The notes beneath the pieces are model-generated. The model did no database searches, was not told the origin of the DNA, and was given only the letters and a program-made list of their open reading frames with translations. A program made the position numbers and the translations under genes. From Bacteroidales bacterium (GTDB taxonomy: Bacteria > Bacteroidota > Bacteroidia > Bacteroidales > UBA932), in NCBI GenBank assembly GCA_024689525.1, contig JAILDI010000047.1:1-17018 (forward strand): a stretch of 17,018 bases of DNA. Reading direction: 5' to 3'. Shown in pieces: positions 1-7,857 of this stretch (its first letter is position 1; each line of letters opens with the position of its first letter).

Positions 1-162
1 GAAGATGATATTGCGGATTTCCGCATCCTGTGCGGGCTGCTCCACCTTTACGATTTCGTAAGGATTTGGGGTTGAGTAATAGAAAATGGGCAGCTCCGCC
101 GCTTTCTGTTTACAAGAAAGAACGGACAATACTGATACTGCAAGGATAAGTGCTTTCTTCAT
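1..162 (-). CDS. Lipoprotein of unknown function, N-terminal fragment (3' end beyond left edge)
   Basis: The reading frame starts with ATG at 162 on the minus strand and stays open for 54 codons to the window edge. The N-terminus is a typical lipoprotein signal: MKK, a hydrophobic stretch, then a VLSC lipobox with Cys17 as the likely lipidated residue. The mature part begins CKQKAAELPIFYYSTPNPYE and is too short for me to assign a family. It starts 5 bases after the stop of the upstream propeller lipoprotein, so it is very probably the tenth gene of the same leftward operon. It would be another surface or periplasmic lipoprotein of the glycan-uptake locus. Nothing in the visible part indicates an enzymatic activity. 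Confidence 0.75.
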   Translation of the reverse strand, partial: MKKALILAVSVLSVLSCKQKAAELPIFYYSTPNPYEIVKVEQPAQDAEIRNIIF

Positions 163-167
163 AAATA

Positions 168-1748
168 CTAGTGGATTATGGCATCGTCAAGTCCTGTAAA
201 CTCGTATTTGTAGATATAGGAAGTGCCTCCGTAGTCGTCTCCAACCCAGATGCAGCCATGAGTGTGGTCTACGCAGATTGATTCGGGATTGGATATTTCG
301 CTTACCGAGTATGCACCCAGAATATTTACGTTCTCGCCATCGATGGAAAGGGCAAAGAACTTCTTGTTTTCAGAATCTATTACCCAGAGCCAGCCCGTGA
401 GAGGGTCGTAGCACAGGTCGGCGATTTCGGAGATTGTTGCCTTGTTATAAAGCATCTTGTGCCACAAAACCTCACCCGTATCAAGTTTGATGCAGAACAA
501 GTGGGAATTCGCCTGGGCGCCGGCCAGGATAAGTCCACCTCCGTAGTAAGTCACACCTTCAATGCCGGCGTTATTGTATTTGTTGGCCGCGTCTATCCTG
601 TACAATCCATTCACTGCGTTGAATCCATCGTGGGAAATAAGGCCGATTCCATTGTAAGAATGAATGTTCTGACCAGACCCTGAAGGATTGTACAGGTCTT
701 CGATGCTCACAATCAGATCCTCCGTATCCCAGTTGCGGGAAACGGCTTCCAGATCGCAGCCTATCCATTTTTCCCAAAGCAGTTCACCCCCCAGGGATAT
801 CTTGGCTATTGAGCCGTCATCGCCCACACCCCAGAGGAAATCTTCGTCCTTGCTCAGGCAGATACCGGACAACTCATTGAATTTTATGGAGTATTTTGTG
901 CGCTGTCCCTTTTCAGGCATCTTTGGAGCAGGACCGGTATAACTCGCGAGTTTCGAAGTGATATCGCCCAAATCGGCAATAGTGCCAGCCGCCAGCTCTG
1001 TATCTTTATTGACGTTATAAACCATTGACCAGTTGTCGCCTTTGCCAATAAAGACTGAGTAGCCGCCCTTGAATAAGACTCCGCCGGGGAACCAGACAGA
1101 TACTTTGCCGTCTTCAACCGTGGCATAGCGGAAAGGATAGCCGTCGTTTCTGGCCGGAGAGAAAGTACCGTTCTCCGATGTATAATCTACAGTGAATGAA
1201 ATCGGCCTTATTCCGGGACGCTGCATGCCACCCACTGCCACATCCGTATAGTCTCCGGTTACCGAGAAGGTAAGCAGCGACATGGCATCTGCGAAAACGA
1301 AAGTATCTCCTTTAAGATAGGCAACTGAAACAGGACTCAGAAAATCCTTGAAAGTCGTTTCAGATTCCAATAGACCGTCTTCCTGCTCCACTGCCGATGC
1401 CGGAAATGCGGCATAAAGGCCATCCGGAGCTGCCAGAAGCGAGGTAACTTCACCAAGTTCAGCCGTTGCGGTTTTTCCATCGGCGGAAATATCTCCGCTC
1501 TTGAGCGTAACAATCTGGGCTCTGGGTCCGTATGAACCGTGAATGTATATCTGGTCCCCGGCTTCCCATTTTCCCTTCATAGGAGAGACCGTGAATTTAT
1601 ATGTCCCGGGATCAAGCTTCAACTGTGTGCTGTTGATATTCCCGTTATCATCTTCTTCCACCCCATTTTTCTCTGAACATGAGACAAAGCAGATGGAGGC
1701 GAACAGTGCAGAGACAATAAGCTGCAAGGAAATACTCTTGATTTTCAT
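168..1748 (-). CDS. Surface lipoprotein: fimbrillin-like N-terminal domain fused to an SdiA-regulated-type beta-propeller
   Basis: This 526-residue protein has a lipoprotein signal with lipobox FVSC (Cys24) followed by an acidic stretch (EEDD, residues 31-34), which suits export to the Bacteroidota cell surface. Residues about 40-265 resemble the fimbrillin-like (Mfa-like) family: WEAGDQIYIHG at 61-71 and GLYAAFPAS at 110-118 are family-like landmarks. From about 285 to the end the repeats LSGICLSKDEDFLWGVGDDG, GIEGVTYYGGGLILAG and PESICVDHTHGCIWVGDD resemble blades of SdiA-regulated or esterase-like phytase propellers. The role is unknown; binding or scaffolding is more likely than catalysis. 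It starts 3 bases after the stop of the DUF5106 gene and ends 5 bases before the next lipoprotein, so it is probably co-transcribed with both. Domain calls are from remembered family motifs and have not been searched. Confidence 0.8.
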   Translation of the reverse strand: MKIKSISLQLIVSALFASICFVSCSEKNGVEEDDNGNINSTQLKLDPGTYKFTVSPMKGKWEAGDQIYIHGSYGPRAQIVTLKSGDISADGKTATAELGEVTSLLAAPDGLYAAFPASAVEQEDGLLESETTFKDFLSPVSVAYLKGDTFVFADAMSLLTFSVTGDYTDVAVGGMQRPGIRPISFTVDYTSENGTFSPARNDGYPFRYATVEDGKVSVWFPGGVLFKGGYSVFIGKGDNWSMVYNVNKDTELAAGTIADLGDITSKLASYTGPAPKMPEKGQRTKYSIKFNELSGICLSKDEDFLWGVGDDGSIAKISLGGELLWEKWIGCDLEAVSRNWDTEDLIVSIEDLYNPSGSGQNIHSYNGIGLISHDGFNAVNGLYRIDAANKYNNAGIEGVTYYGGGLILAGAQANSHLFCIKLDTGEVLWHKMLYNKATISEIADLCYDPLTGWLWVIDSENKKFFALSIDGENVNILGAYSVSEISNPESICVDHTHGCIWVGDDYGGTSYIYKYEFTGLDDAIIH

Positions 1749-1751
1749 TTT

Positions 1752-2444
1752 TTACAGGACTAAAGTATATGAAGACTCAACCATGCCATCCGGATTCACC
1801 ACAAAGAAAACCGGAGTTATGCTAATATCGAAAACATCCGATGTGTCATTTACAAATTCCCAGCCCGGGGCTGTTGGGACAGGACCAAAACCGCAGCAGA
1901 CAGCCACTTTACGAGTGTCGGCAAACTCCGGTTTTTCATATAGTTTGGTCAACGCCTCGCGGCATGAAGGGCATCCGGTGTCGACCACCAGCACAAGCGT
2001 GCGTTCTTTTATCATCACTCCCGGTACCGTAGCCCGGGTATTTACAAGGTTATACTGAATCCAGTTCCTTCTCTTCTGAAAAGGCTCACATTCACTTGCC
2101 GAAAGGACTCCGTCGGATTCCATCCTTTCCACTATCTTGTCGTACAAGGCGGCGTTCCGGCATGGAGAAAGGACGCTGTAAAAAGCGGCATCGGCCCATT
2201 CGTTATATAGGTAATAGGAAACAGCATCCTCCATAAGTTTGTCGTAGAGCACATCCAGTGCAGCCAGGGCATCTTCCTGCGGAGCCGAAGCGGCCAGTTC
2301 GGCAAAGTCCAGGAATTCTTCCCTGGCGGTATCCACATCCTCAAAGTTTATATCGCGTTTGCTCCAGTACCCTTTTACAGAAGGACTGGAGCAGGAGACC
2401 AAAACGGCAAGAAATAACGCAGTTATGACTTGGGAAAGCCGCAT
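1752..2444 (-). CDS. DUF5106/thioredoxin-like lipoprotein with a CPSC motif
   Basis: I place the start at ATG 2444, giving 230 residues. This start gives a clean lipoprotein signal (MRLSQVITALFLAVLVSC, Cys18) and falls one base after the stop of the upstream gene. The frame can be extended to 2504, but the extra 20 residues are hydrophilic, overlap the upstream gene and would bury the signal peptide. Residues about 25-145 are helical and resemble the DUF5106 domain that precedes thioredoxin folds in Bacteroidota (SPCRNAALYDKIVERM is typical). Residues about 150-230 look like a TlpA-type thioredoxin fold: VDTGCPSCREAL with CPSC at 158-161, then ISITPVFFVVNPDG holding the cis-proline region. 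A periplasmic or surface thiol-redox role is the family expectation. Its link to glycan uptake is unclear. Confidence 0.78.
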   Translation of the reverse strand: MRLSQVITALFLAVLVSCSSPSVKGYWSKRDINFEDVDTAREEFLDFAELAASAPQEDALAALDVLYDKLMEDAVSYYLYNEWADAAFYSVLSPCRNAALYDKIVERMESDGVLSASECEPFQKRRNWIQYNLVNTRATVPGVMIKERTLVLVVDTGCPSCREALTKLYEKPEFADTRKVAVCCGFGPVPTAPGWEFVNDTSDVFDISITPVFFVVNPDGMVESSYTLVL

Positions 2445-2445
2445 C

Positions 2446-3903
2446 CTACAGTTCGAACAATTTGTTGTATCCGGTGGATTTGTCGAATACCCCTTCGTTG
2501 GCAAGCGCGATGCTGTAAAGAGGATTGTCGGGGAGAAGCGGGTCGCTCAGATTCAGATAAAGGCTACCCTTTTCGGAAGGAAGTTTGATTTTGGTAACAA
2601 GAAGATGAGGACCGGGATGCCAGGTCCTGGGATCGTAAGGGAGTGTGAAAAATGTCTTTTTGCCGGATGCGTCAATAAACACCAGTTCGGCGTTCCTGGG
2701 ATTCATTGGGGCAGCAAATCCATCGTTACGGAACCTGATTGCTATGTCAAGGTCTTCCCCGGCAACGGGATTTGCGCCTCTCTCCACTTTTTCCAAAACG
2801 AGCCGATATCCTAGTCTGGCAACGATATCGTCCATACAGCCGCTCGAACGCCATCTGCTCAGGACATCGCCGTTGTACCCACTGTTCAGATAGGTCCAGT
2901 GATAGTCTTTCATATCCTTAAGGGAAGCATCACAGACACAATAATCGGAGACATTGCATGTTTCTCCGCCCATAATGGTATAACGGGTATCGGCCTTCCA
3001 GAACTTGCGGTCGCCGGTTTCATTGTCAAAGGTACCCCAGTCGTCATATGCTGCACCAAAACAGTCATTATGGCCCCCTATACGGGAAAGGTCGCTGCCG
3101 TTATGAGCCGTTGCCCTTGTAATGGTGTCTTTGGCGGAAAGGCCGAACAACCGCATTTTGAACTGCGGTGTGCGAAGTTGTATCTGTCGGGATTTGGGAA
3201 GGGCAGCCAGAAGCGCATCGCAAACGTGCTTGCGTGGCTGATAATCTGCATTGGTCTGAGGGTCGAAAATGAAATTGGACGTGTAATACCATTCGCCCCA
3301 AACCCCAACAAAACCAGCTTGAAGGACGAATATCACGTCTTCGTTCTTCTGAAGGATTGGTTTAATCTGATCTATATGATGAAGAACAATCTCCTCCGAT
3401 GGATCCCAGGGCTTGGCGCCTGAACTGTCGCTCCTCTTGTAGGCGAAACGCAAAACACATTTGGCACCACCTTCACGCAGCGCATCCATAGTTGCCTGGA
3501 TTTTGTCCAGATAAGCTTTGGAAATATCGCCGCTACCAGTCATGAAATCCGTAAGGTAATAGCCTGTGTACCATAGGGTCCTGCCTTCCGCCCTTTGGGC
3601 TTTGACAGCCGACGCCTTGAGCGGGGATGTGTCGGAATCAAAGTCCTGAGCCTTGTAGAAACCCCTTTCGGGATTTGCCAATACCGCCGATGACTCCTGG
3701 AATGTAACAGTCTCGCCAGTCCAGTCATATGAAGTGGGTTCCTCTTCATATTGGGGCTGATCTTGATTGCCAGGCTGTTCCTGATTCCCGGGATGCTCCT
3801 GATTATCAGGATCCTCGGGTGCGTCATTGGTGAAAAAGAAGTCACAGGATGTGATCAGTAGCGAGAATGTGGCCAGGATGGCCATCAAGCGGCATTTAAT
3901 CAT
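2446..3903 (-). CDS. DUF4874/DUF4832 lipoprotein, copy 1 (possible glycoside-hydrolase-like TIM barrel)
   Basis: This 485-residue lipoprotein has lipobox LITSC (Cys20), then a low-complexity spacer (residues 34-51) of NQEHPG-type repeats that probably holds the domain away from the membrane. The start of the folded part, LANPERGFY at 75-83, is the hallmark of DUF4874. VLQAGFVGVWGEW (193-205), QLRTPQFKM (242-250), GGHNDCF (276-282) and YTIMGGETC (308-316) follow, then a DUF4832 C-terminal part with a beta-sandwich look (NPVAGEDLDIAIRFRNDG). No activity is known to me for this family. The alternating strand/helix pattern and conserved Glu204 and Glu314 make a TIM-barrel hydrolase plausible. It shares a 4-base ATGA overlap with its paralogue upstream, and its stop is one base from the next start. 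Confidence 0.85.
   Translation of the reverse strand: MIKCRLMAILATFSLLITSCDFFFTNDAPEDPDNQEHPGNQEQPGNQDQPQYEEEPTSYDWTGETVTFQESSAVLANPERGFYKAQDFDSDTSPLKASAVKAQRAEGRTLWYTGYYLTDFMTGSGDISKAYLDKIQATMDALREGGAKCVLRFAYKRSDSSGAKPWDPSEEIVLHHIDQIKPILQKNEDVIFVLQAGFVGVWGEWYYTSNFIFDPQTNADYQPRKHVCDALLAALPKSRQIQLRTPQFKMRLFGLSAKDTITRATAHNGSDLSRIGGHNDCFGAAYDDWGTFDNETGDRKFWKADTRYTIMGGETCNVSDYCVCDASLKDMKDYHWTYLNSGYNGDVLSRWRSSGCMDDIVARLGYRLVLEKVERGANPVAGEDLDIAIRFRNDGFAAPMNPRNAELVFIDASGKKTFFTLPYDPRTWHPGPHLLVTKIKLPSEKGSLYLNLSDPLLPDNPLYSIALANEGVFDKSTGYNKLFEL
3751..3804 (-). repeat. Tandem 18-bp coding repeat (NQ-E/D-x-P-G/Q linker)
   Basis: Three imperfect 18-base units encode NQEHPG, NQEQPG and NQDQPQ at residues 34-51 of the first DUF4832 lipoprotein, just after the lipobox. 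It looks like a flexible, proline-rich surface tether. The paralogous gene next to it has no such linker, so the repeat probably arose by local slippage after the duplication or was lost from the other copy. Confidence 0.8.
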
Positions 3904-5294
3904 AACTGAAGCTCTCTAAGAAGATTATATCCTGTTTTTTCGTCCCAAACCTCCGGATTGGCCATGGCTATTGAAAACAAAGGATTGTTGCGAAGGTTTT
4001 CACATGGATCCGGAAGGTTCAGATAAAGGCCTAGTGTTCCTGTAGCCCCGGATGGAATTGAAATGGTGTAGTCCAGGACCTGTGTTTCCCCGGGCATCCA
4101 GAACCTGGGATCGCTGTCCAATGGATAAACAGCAAGGACTTTTCCCGAAGCATCTGTCAGGACGAACTCCGCATCTCGCGGATTCATTGCAGATGCATAG
4201 CCGTCATTTTTGACTTTAATGACGAAACGATAGTCTTCTCCAGCCACGGGATTCTTGGAGAAATAGCCTTCTGTAAGGGCAAAACGGTACCCGAGGTTCC
4301 TACGCATGTCATCGTAGCAGCCATTCCTTTTCCAGTAAGAAATGACACTGGGCTCATAACCTATATGAATGTATGAGAAATGCTGAAGTTTAACCTCATT
4401 GACGGCATTGTCACATTGGCAGAAGTTTGACAATGCACATGTCTCTCCGCCCATGATAGTGTAATTGGTTTCCGCGCGCCAGTACTGCTTGTCCATCGGG
4501 CCGTTGAATGTTCCCTGGTCCGAAGAGTTTGCAAGGAAGCAGTCATTGTGACCGGCAAGGCGGGCCTTTGTAGTGGGAAGATGAGCCTCTGCCCTAGTTA
4601 TTGTATCGGCAAGTCCCCAGCCGTACATACTCATCTTGAACTTGGGGGTGCGAAGCTCTATCTGCCTGTTGGAAGGCAACGCATCCAGAAGAGCCTCCGT
4701 AACGTGCTTTCTTGGAAGATAATCATCCTCTGTCTGGGGGCCTTGGATAAAGTGATCGGTGTAATGCCATTCTCCCCAGCATCCGACGAAACCAGCCTGC
4801 AACACATAGATGATGTCGGCATACTCCTGAAGAATGGGTTTGAGCTGCGAGATGTGACGAAGGACCTGTTCCTCCGTGGGATCGAAGGGACGGTCGGCAT
4901 CGGGATTGTTAAGATCCCGGATATTGTTGGAATATCCGAAACGGAGGATGCATTTGCCCCCTCCGTCCCGGAATGCCTGTAAACTCTGACGGACTATATC
5001 AAGGTACTGCTCTGAAATATCCGATTCAAAGAATTCCTTGAGCCAGAATTCCGTCATCATCAGCGTCCTTTTCTCCTTCCTTGCTGCTTGAAGGGCATAT
5101 TTGGTAAGCGGAGCGTCCGTAGAACGCTCACAGGCATATCCAGTATAAAAGCCACGTTCAGGATTGGCAATAAACTCATCGGTTTGAGTATAGCTGACTT
5201 TGTCCATCCCCGGGTACTCCGGGGATGTCCTGTCACAAGAACCAACCAGCAGAACTACTGCAAGGCTGGAAATAAGAACAACTGATTTCTTCAT
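3900..5294 (-). CDS. DUF4874/DUF4832 lipoprotein, copy 2
   Basis: This 464-residue paralogue of the following gene has lipobox VGSC (Cys20) and almost no spacer before FIANPERGFY (41-50). It keeps all landmarks of copy 1: KCILRFGYSNN (114-124), YVLQAGFVGCWGEWHYT (163-179, Glu175), ELRTPKFKM (213-221), AGHNDCF (247-253), YTIMGGETC (278-286, Glu284) and FCQCD. The C-terminal DUF4832 part ends PLFSIAMANPEVWDEKTGYN, nearly matching copy 1. The start codon shares a base with the upstream stop (TAATG), and the end overlaps the next start (ATGA), so translation is probably coupled through both. The two copies diverge over most of their length while the motifs are held. This suggests an old duplication with separate substrates or partners. 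Function unknown; an enzymatic role is inferred. Confidence 0.85.
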   Translation of the reverse strand: MKKSVVLISSLAVVLLVGSCDRTSPEYPGMDKVSYTQTDEFIANPERGFYTGYACERSTDAPLTKYALQAARKEKRTLMMTEFWLKEFFESDISEQYLDIVRQSLQAFRDGGGKCILRFGYSNNIRDLNNPDADRPFDPTEEQVLRHISQLKPILQEYADIIYVLQAGFVGCWGEWHYTDHFIQGPQTEDDYLPRKHVTEALLDALPSNRQIELRTPKFKMSMYGWGLADTITRAEAHLPTTKARLAGHNDCFLANSSDQGTFNGPMDKQYWRAETNYTIMGGETCALSNFCQCDNAVNEVKLQHFSYIHIGYEPSVISYWKRNGCYDDMRRNLGYRFALTEGYFSKNPVAGEDYRFVIKVKNDGYASAMNPRDAEFVLTDASGKVLAVYPLDSDPRFWMPGETQVLDYTISIPSGATGTLGLYLNLPDPCENLRNNPLFSIAMANPEVWDEKTGYNLLRELQL

Positions 5295-6064
5295 TACTTA
5301 ACTACGCTGATCTGAAGCAGGTTAGGCCTGCCGGTGGGGTTGGTTTCGGTAACTTCACCCTTGTTAGGAAGTGCGCCGGTGGCGTCCCAGCCATTGATCT
5401 GGAAGTTTACGCCGACAGTGATGGTATCTTCCATCTTTCCGCCAGGATAGAGGGCGCGGAGGAAAGCGATTTCAATGGCTTTGTCGGTGCAGTATGCCTT
5501 TGCGAACTTGGAAACGTCGCCTTCTGCTGCTTCCCAGCTCCATGTGTTACCGTTGGGAGCGCCGCTCCAGTTGTAGAAGCCGAATTCAGGTTCTGCAACA
5601 AGTGAACCAACTGTGCCGTCATCGGGATTGCCGTCGACGATGGTGTATTCTGCAAAGCCGTCAATGCAAGGAGTATCGCCCTGCTCCCACTGTCCGGGAT
5701 ATCCGCCGGTGGAAGTGTCATTGTCGGAATTGAAGCAGAACATACTGGTTGCGAACCAAACACCGTCTGCGGCGCCGACCTTGTTGCCATAGGCTGCGAA
5801 GTTGAACTCGATATAAGCATAGAGATAATACTGATCGTAATAGAGTTTCATCTTCTTGAGGTCCTGATAAGCAGAGAGTTCGGAGTTTTCAGTTACAACA
5901 ACCTTGTCGGCGGGAAGGGCCGCCCAGTCTGAGAAGTCGCCATCGATTTTGATGGGAGCCTCATAGCCACCGGTCTTGCCACCATGCTCCTTCTTGGGAT
6001 CGTCCTTTCCACAGGAAACAAACACCAAAGCTGCAAGAGCCATGAATACAAATACTTTTTTCAT
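5294..6064 (-). CDS. CBM9-like/DOMON-type lipoprotein, probable surface glycan-binding protein
   Basis: This 256-residue lipoprotein has lipobox FVSC (Cys18) followed by GKDDPKK, resembling the acidic/lysine surface-export signal of Bacteroidota. The mature domain starts APIKIDGDFSDWAALP (about 36-51). The IDGdfsDW motif is the usual opening of carbohydrate-binding family 9-like and related DOMON-type beta-sandwiches. LKKMKLYYDQYYLYAYIEF (69-87) is the second family-like stretch. Many aromatic residues, including NWSGAPNGNTWSWEAAEG, could stack on sugar rings. It follows SusD by 63 bases, the position often occupied by a surface glycan-binding protein in such loci. It has no obvious catalytic motif. 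The binding role is inferred from domain and position; the ligand is unknown. Confidence 0.8.
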   Translation of the reverse strand: MKKVFVFMALAALVFVSCGKDDPKKEHGGKTGGYEAPIKIDGDFSDWAALPADKVVVTENSELSAYQDLKKMKLYYDQYYLYAYIEFNFAAYGNKVGAADGVWFATSMFCFNSDNDTSTGGYPGQWEQGDTPCIDGFAEYTIVDGNPDDGTVGSLVAEPEFGFYNWSGAPNGNTWSWEAAEGDVSKFAKAYCTDKAIEIAFLRALYPGGKMEDTITVGVNFQINGWDATGALPNKGEVTETNPTGRPNLLQISVVK

Positions 6065-6127
6065 GATTGTTTAATAAATTAAGGGTTAATGAAAAATGTG
6101 AAAAAAATGAGTTTAGATTTAGTAGTT

Positions 6128-7846
6128 CTAACGGGGATTCTGTTCGATATGACTGGAATTAATCTCGTCGGCAGGAATCAGAAGGGCTATTCGATTGTCT
6201 GTGTAATCGATGGTGCCCCAAGGGTGATATCCCACATAACGACGGTCCAGGGTGCGGCCGTTGCGGAAAACATCAAACGCCCGGTGCCCTTCGAAGCAGA
6301 GTTCCATACGCCTTTCATCAAGGATTACATCAAGCACGTCGGTATAACCGTGCATGTTTGTTTCGGAGAACATTGCTGTTTCCGGCAGACCGGCACGTCG
6401 GCGGATAACATTCACGTCTTCAAGTGCACCGGGTGTATCTCCGGTCTTGAACCTGGCTTCCGCCCTGTTCAGCACGACCTCTCCCCAGCGGAGGAATACA
6501 GGTGAAGTGAGCATATTGTCTCCGTCCTGTCCGCTGAACTTGGTGTTGTAATAACGGACATATAGAGCTTCTCGCATACCATCTGTATTGCTTACATCGG
6601 GCCTGATGTACACAGGAGTGCGCTTGCCTGCTCCGGTCGACCAGTCCGAAAGGTCTACACCGTTGATGTAATAACGCGTGGCTTCTTTTTCAACGACCGG
6701 TTCTGCGGTGTATGACTTGCCCTTGAAGCTAAACGTGTATGATTCGGTCTCTGCCTTCTTGGTAACGCCATGAATGGCATTGGTTACACAGAAATCGTTG
6801 TTGTCCTTGTTCCTGTACGGGAAGCAAAGCATGTACTTGCCGTCATCCGTTAATCCTTCCATCTGGAAGTACGCAAGGAAACGCATGTCTTCAGGATTAC
6901 GCTGGAAAAGCTCTATGAGTTCATCGCTCCAGTAGTGTTCTCCCCAACCACCGCCGATACGGTTGTACATGGAGCCGATTGAAGCCTGGCCGGCGTTGTC
7001 GTCCGGGTTGATGTGCCTTACGCACCAGATCGTTTCGGGAGAATCGTATGTGTGTGTGGGATACTTGGCAAGTTCGGTGCCGGGGATGAGATGGGAAGCC
7101 GGATTTGCGCCAAGAAGATCGTCGCATATCTCAAGGCACTTGTCGTCCTCTCCCATATACAGGTACACCCTTGCAAGAAGAGCCTTTGCAGCCTCCAGGG
7201 AAACATATCCTTTGTCTCCGCGAGGCTTGGTATCCTTCATGCAGTCTATTGCAGACAGTAAATCCGCCACTACTGCATCATATACCTCGCCAACGCTTGC
7301 TCGCACAATATCCTCTCCGTCATTTCCCACATGGAGCACAATGCCAGCGTTGTCCCTGCCGCAAATATAAGGCTTGGCGAAGAGGGTTACCAGATGGAAA
7401 TGGGCGATAGCCCTGAAGAAATAGTTCTCTCCAAGGAGCTGTTTTTGATCTGTGCTCTTAAGGCCGTCTATATTGGAATTTGCGGCATTAATAATCTTAT
7501 AACCGATCCACCAGGTATAGTAGATGTTTTTGGTCGTGTTCTCTTCCTCGTAACGGTAAGCGTTGCAAAAAGGGTCAGTGGACACGCCGGAAATTGTAAC
7601 GTTGTCTCCCCTGAGTTCGGCAAGTTGGAAGTAGTGACGCACATAGTAGTTGCCGCTTTCGCCATCGCTCTGGCCTTTGTATGCCAGTTTATCCTTGAAC
7701 AGGGAATATATACCGTCGGTGGTGTATACTGCAGCAGCAGGGTTCGCCTCCAGTTGTGCGGAGGTCATCGTATCGGATGAGAAGAACTCCATCTGGCATG
7801 AAGCCATGAGAATAACCGCTATGGTCGATGCAAATATCTTTTTCAT
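6128..7846 (-). CDS. susD: SusD/RagB-family outer-membrane glycan-binding lipoprotein
   Basis: This 572-residue protein has a lipoprotein signal with lipobox MASC (Cys17). The N-terminal half shows the tetratricopeptide-like helices of SusD (YTWWIGYKIINAANSNID, LLGENYFFRAIAHFHLVTLF, AAKALLARVYLYMGED). The C-terminal third carries the RagB/SusD signature: LRWGEVVLNRAEARFKTGD, INV-type VNVIRRRAGLPE and ILDERRMELCFEGHRAFDVF. It would sit on the cell surface as the lid of the SusC transporter and bind the incoming glycan. It lies 11 bases after the SusC stop, the canonical arrangement. A 63-base gap follows before the CBM9-like gene, the longest spacing inside the operon. Length is normal for the family. 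The substrate cannot be read from the sequence. Confidence 0.96.
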   Translation of the reverse strand: MKKIFASTIAVILMASCQMEFFSSDTMTSAQLEANPAAAVYTTDGIYSLFKDKLAYKGQSDGESGNYYVRHYFQLAELRGDNVTISGVSTDPFCNAYRYEEENTTKNIYYTWWIGYKIINAANSNIDGLKSTDQKQLLGENYFFRAIAHFHLVTLFAKPYICGRDNAGIVLHVGNDGEDIVRASVGEVYDAVVADLLSAIDCMKDTKPRGDKGYVSLEAAKALLARVYLYMGEDDKCLEICDDLLGANPASHLIPGTELAKYPTHTYDSPETIWCVRHINPDDNAGQASIGSMYNRIGGGWGEHYWSDELIELFQRNPEDMRFLAYFQMEGLTDDGKYMLCFPYRNKDNNDFCVTNAIHGVTKKAETESYTFSFKGKSYTAEPVVEKEATRYYINGVDLSDWSTGAGKRTPVYIRPDVSNTDGMREALYVRYYNTKFSGQDGDNMLTSPVFLRWGEVVLNRAEARFKTGDTPGALEDVNVIRRRAGLPETAMFSETNMHGYTDVLDVILDERRMELCFEGHRAFDVFRNGRTLDRRYVGYHPWGTIDYTDNRIALLIPADEINSSHIEQNPR

Positions 7847-7857
7847 GTCTTTGTCTT

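Noticed and set aside
2445..2504. Twenty-residue N-terminal extension of the DUF5106 protein
   Set aside because: It would put a hydrophilic stretch before a clear lipoprotein signal and overlap the upstream gene.
2899..3423. 174-codon plus-strand open frame antisense to DUF4832 copy 1
   Set aside because: Composition-driven shadow; the minus-strand frame carries motifs conserved in a neighbouring paralogue.
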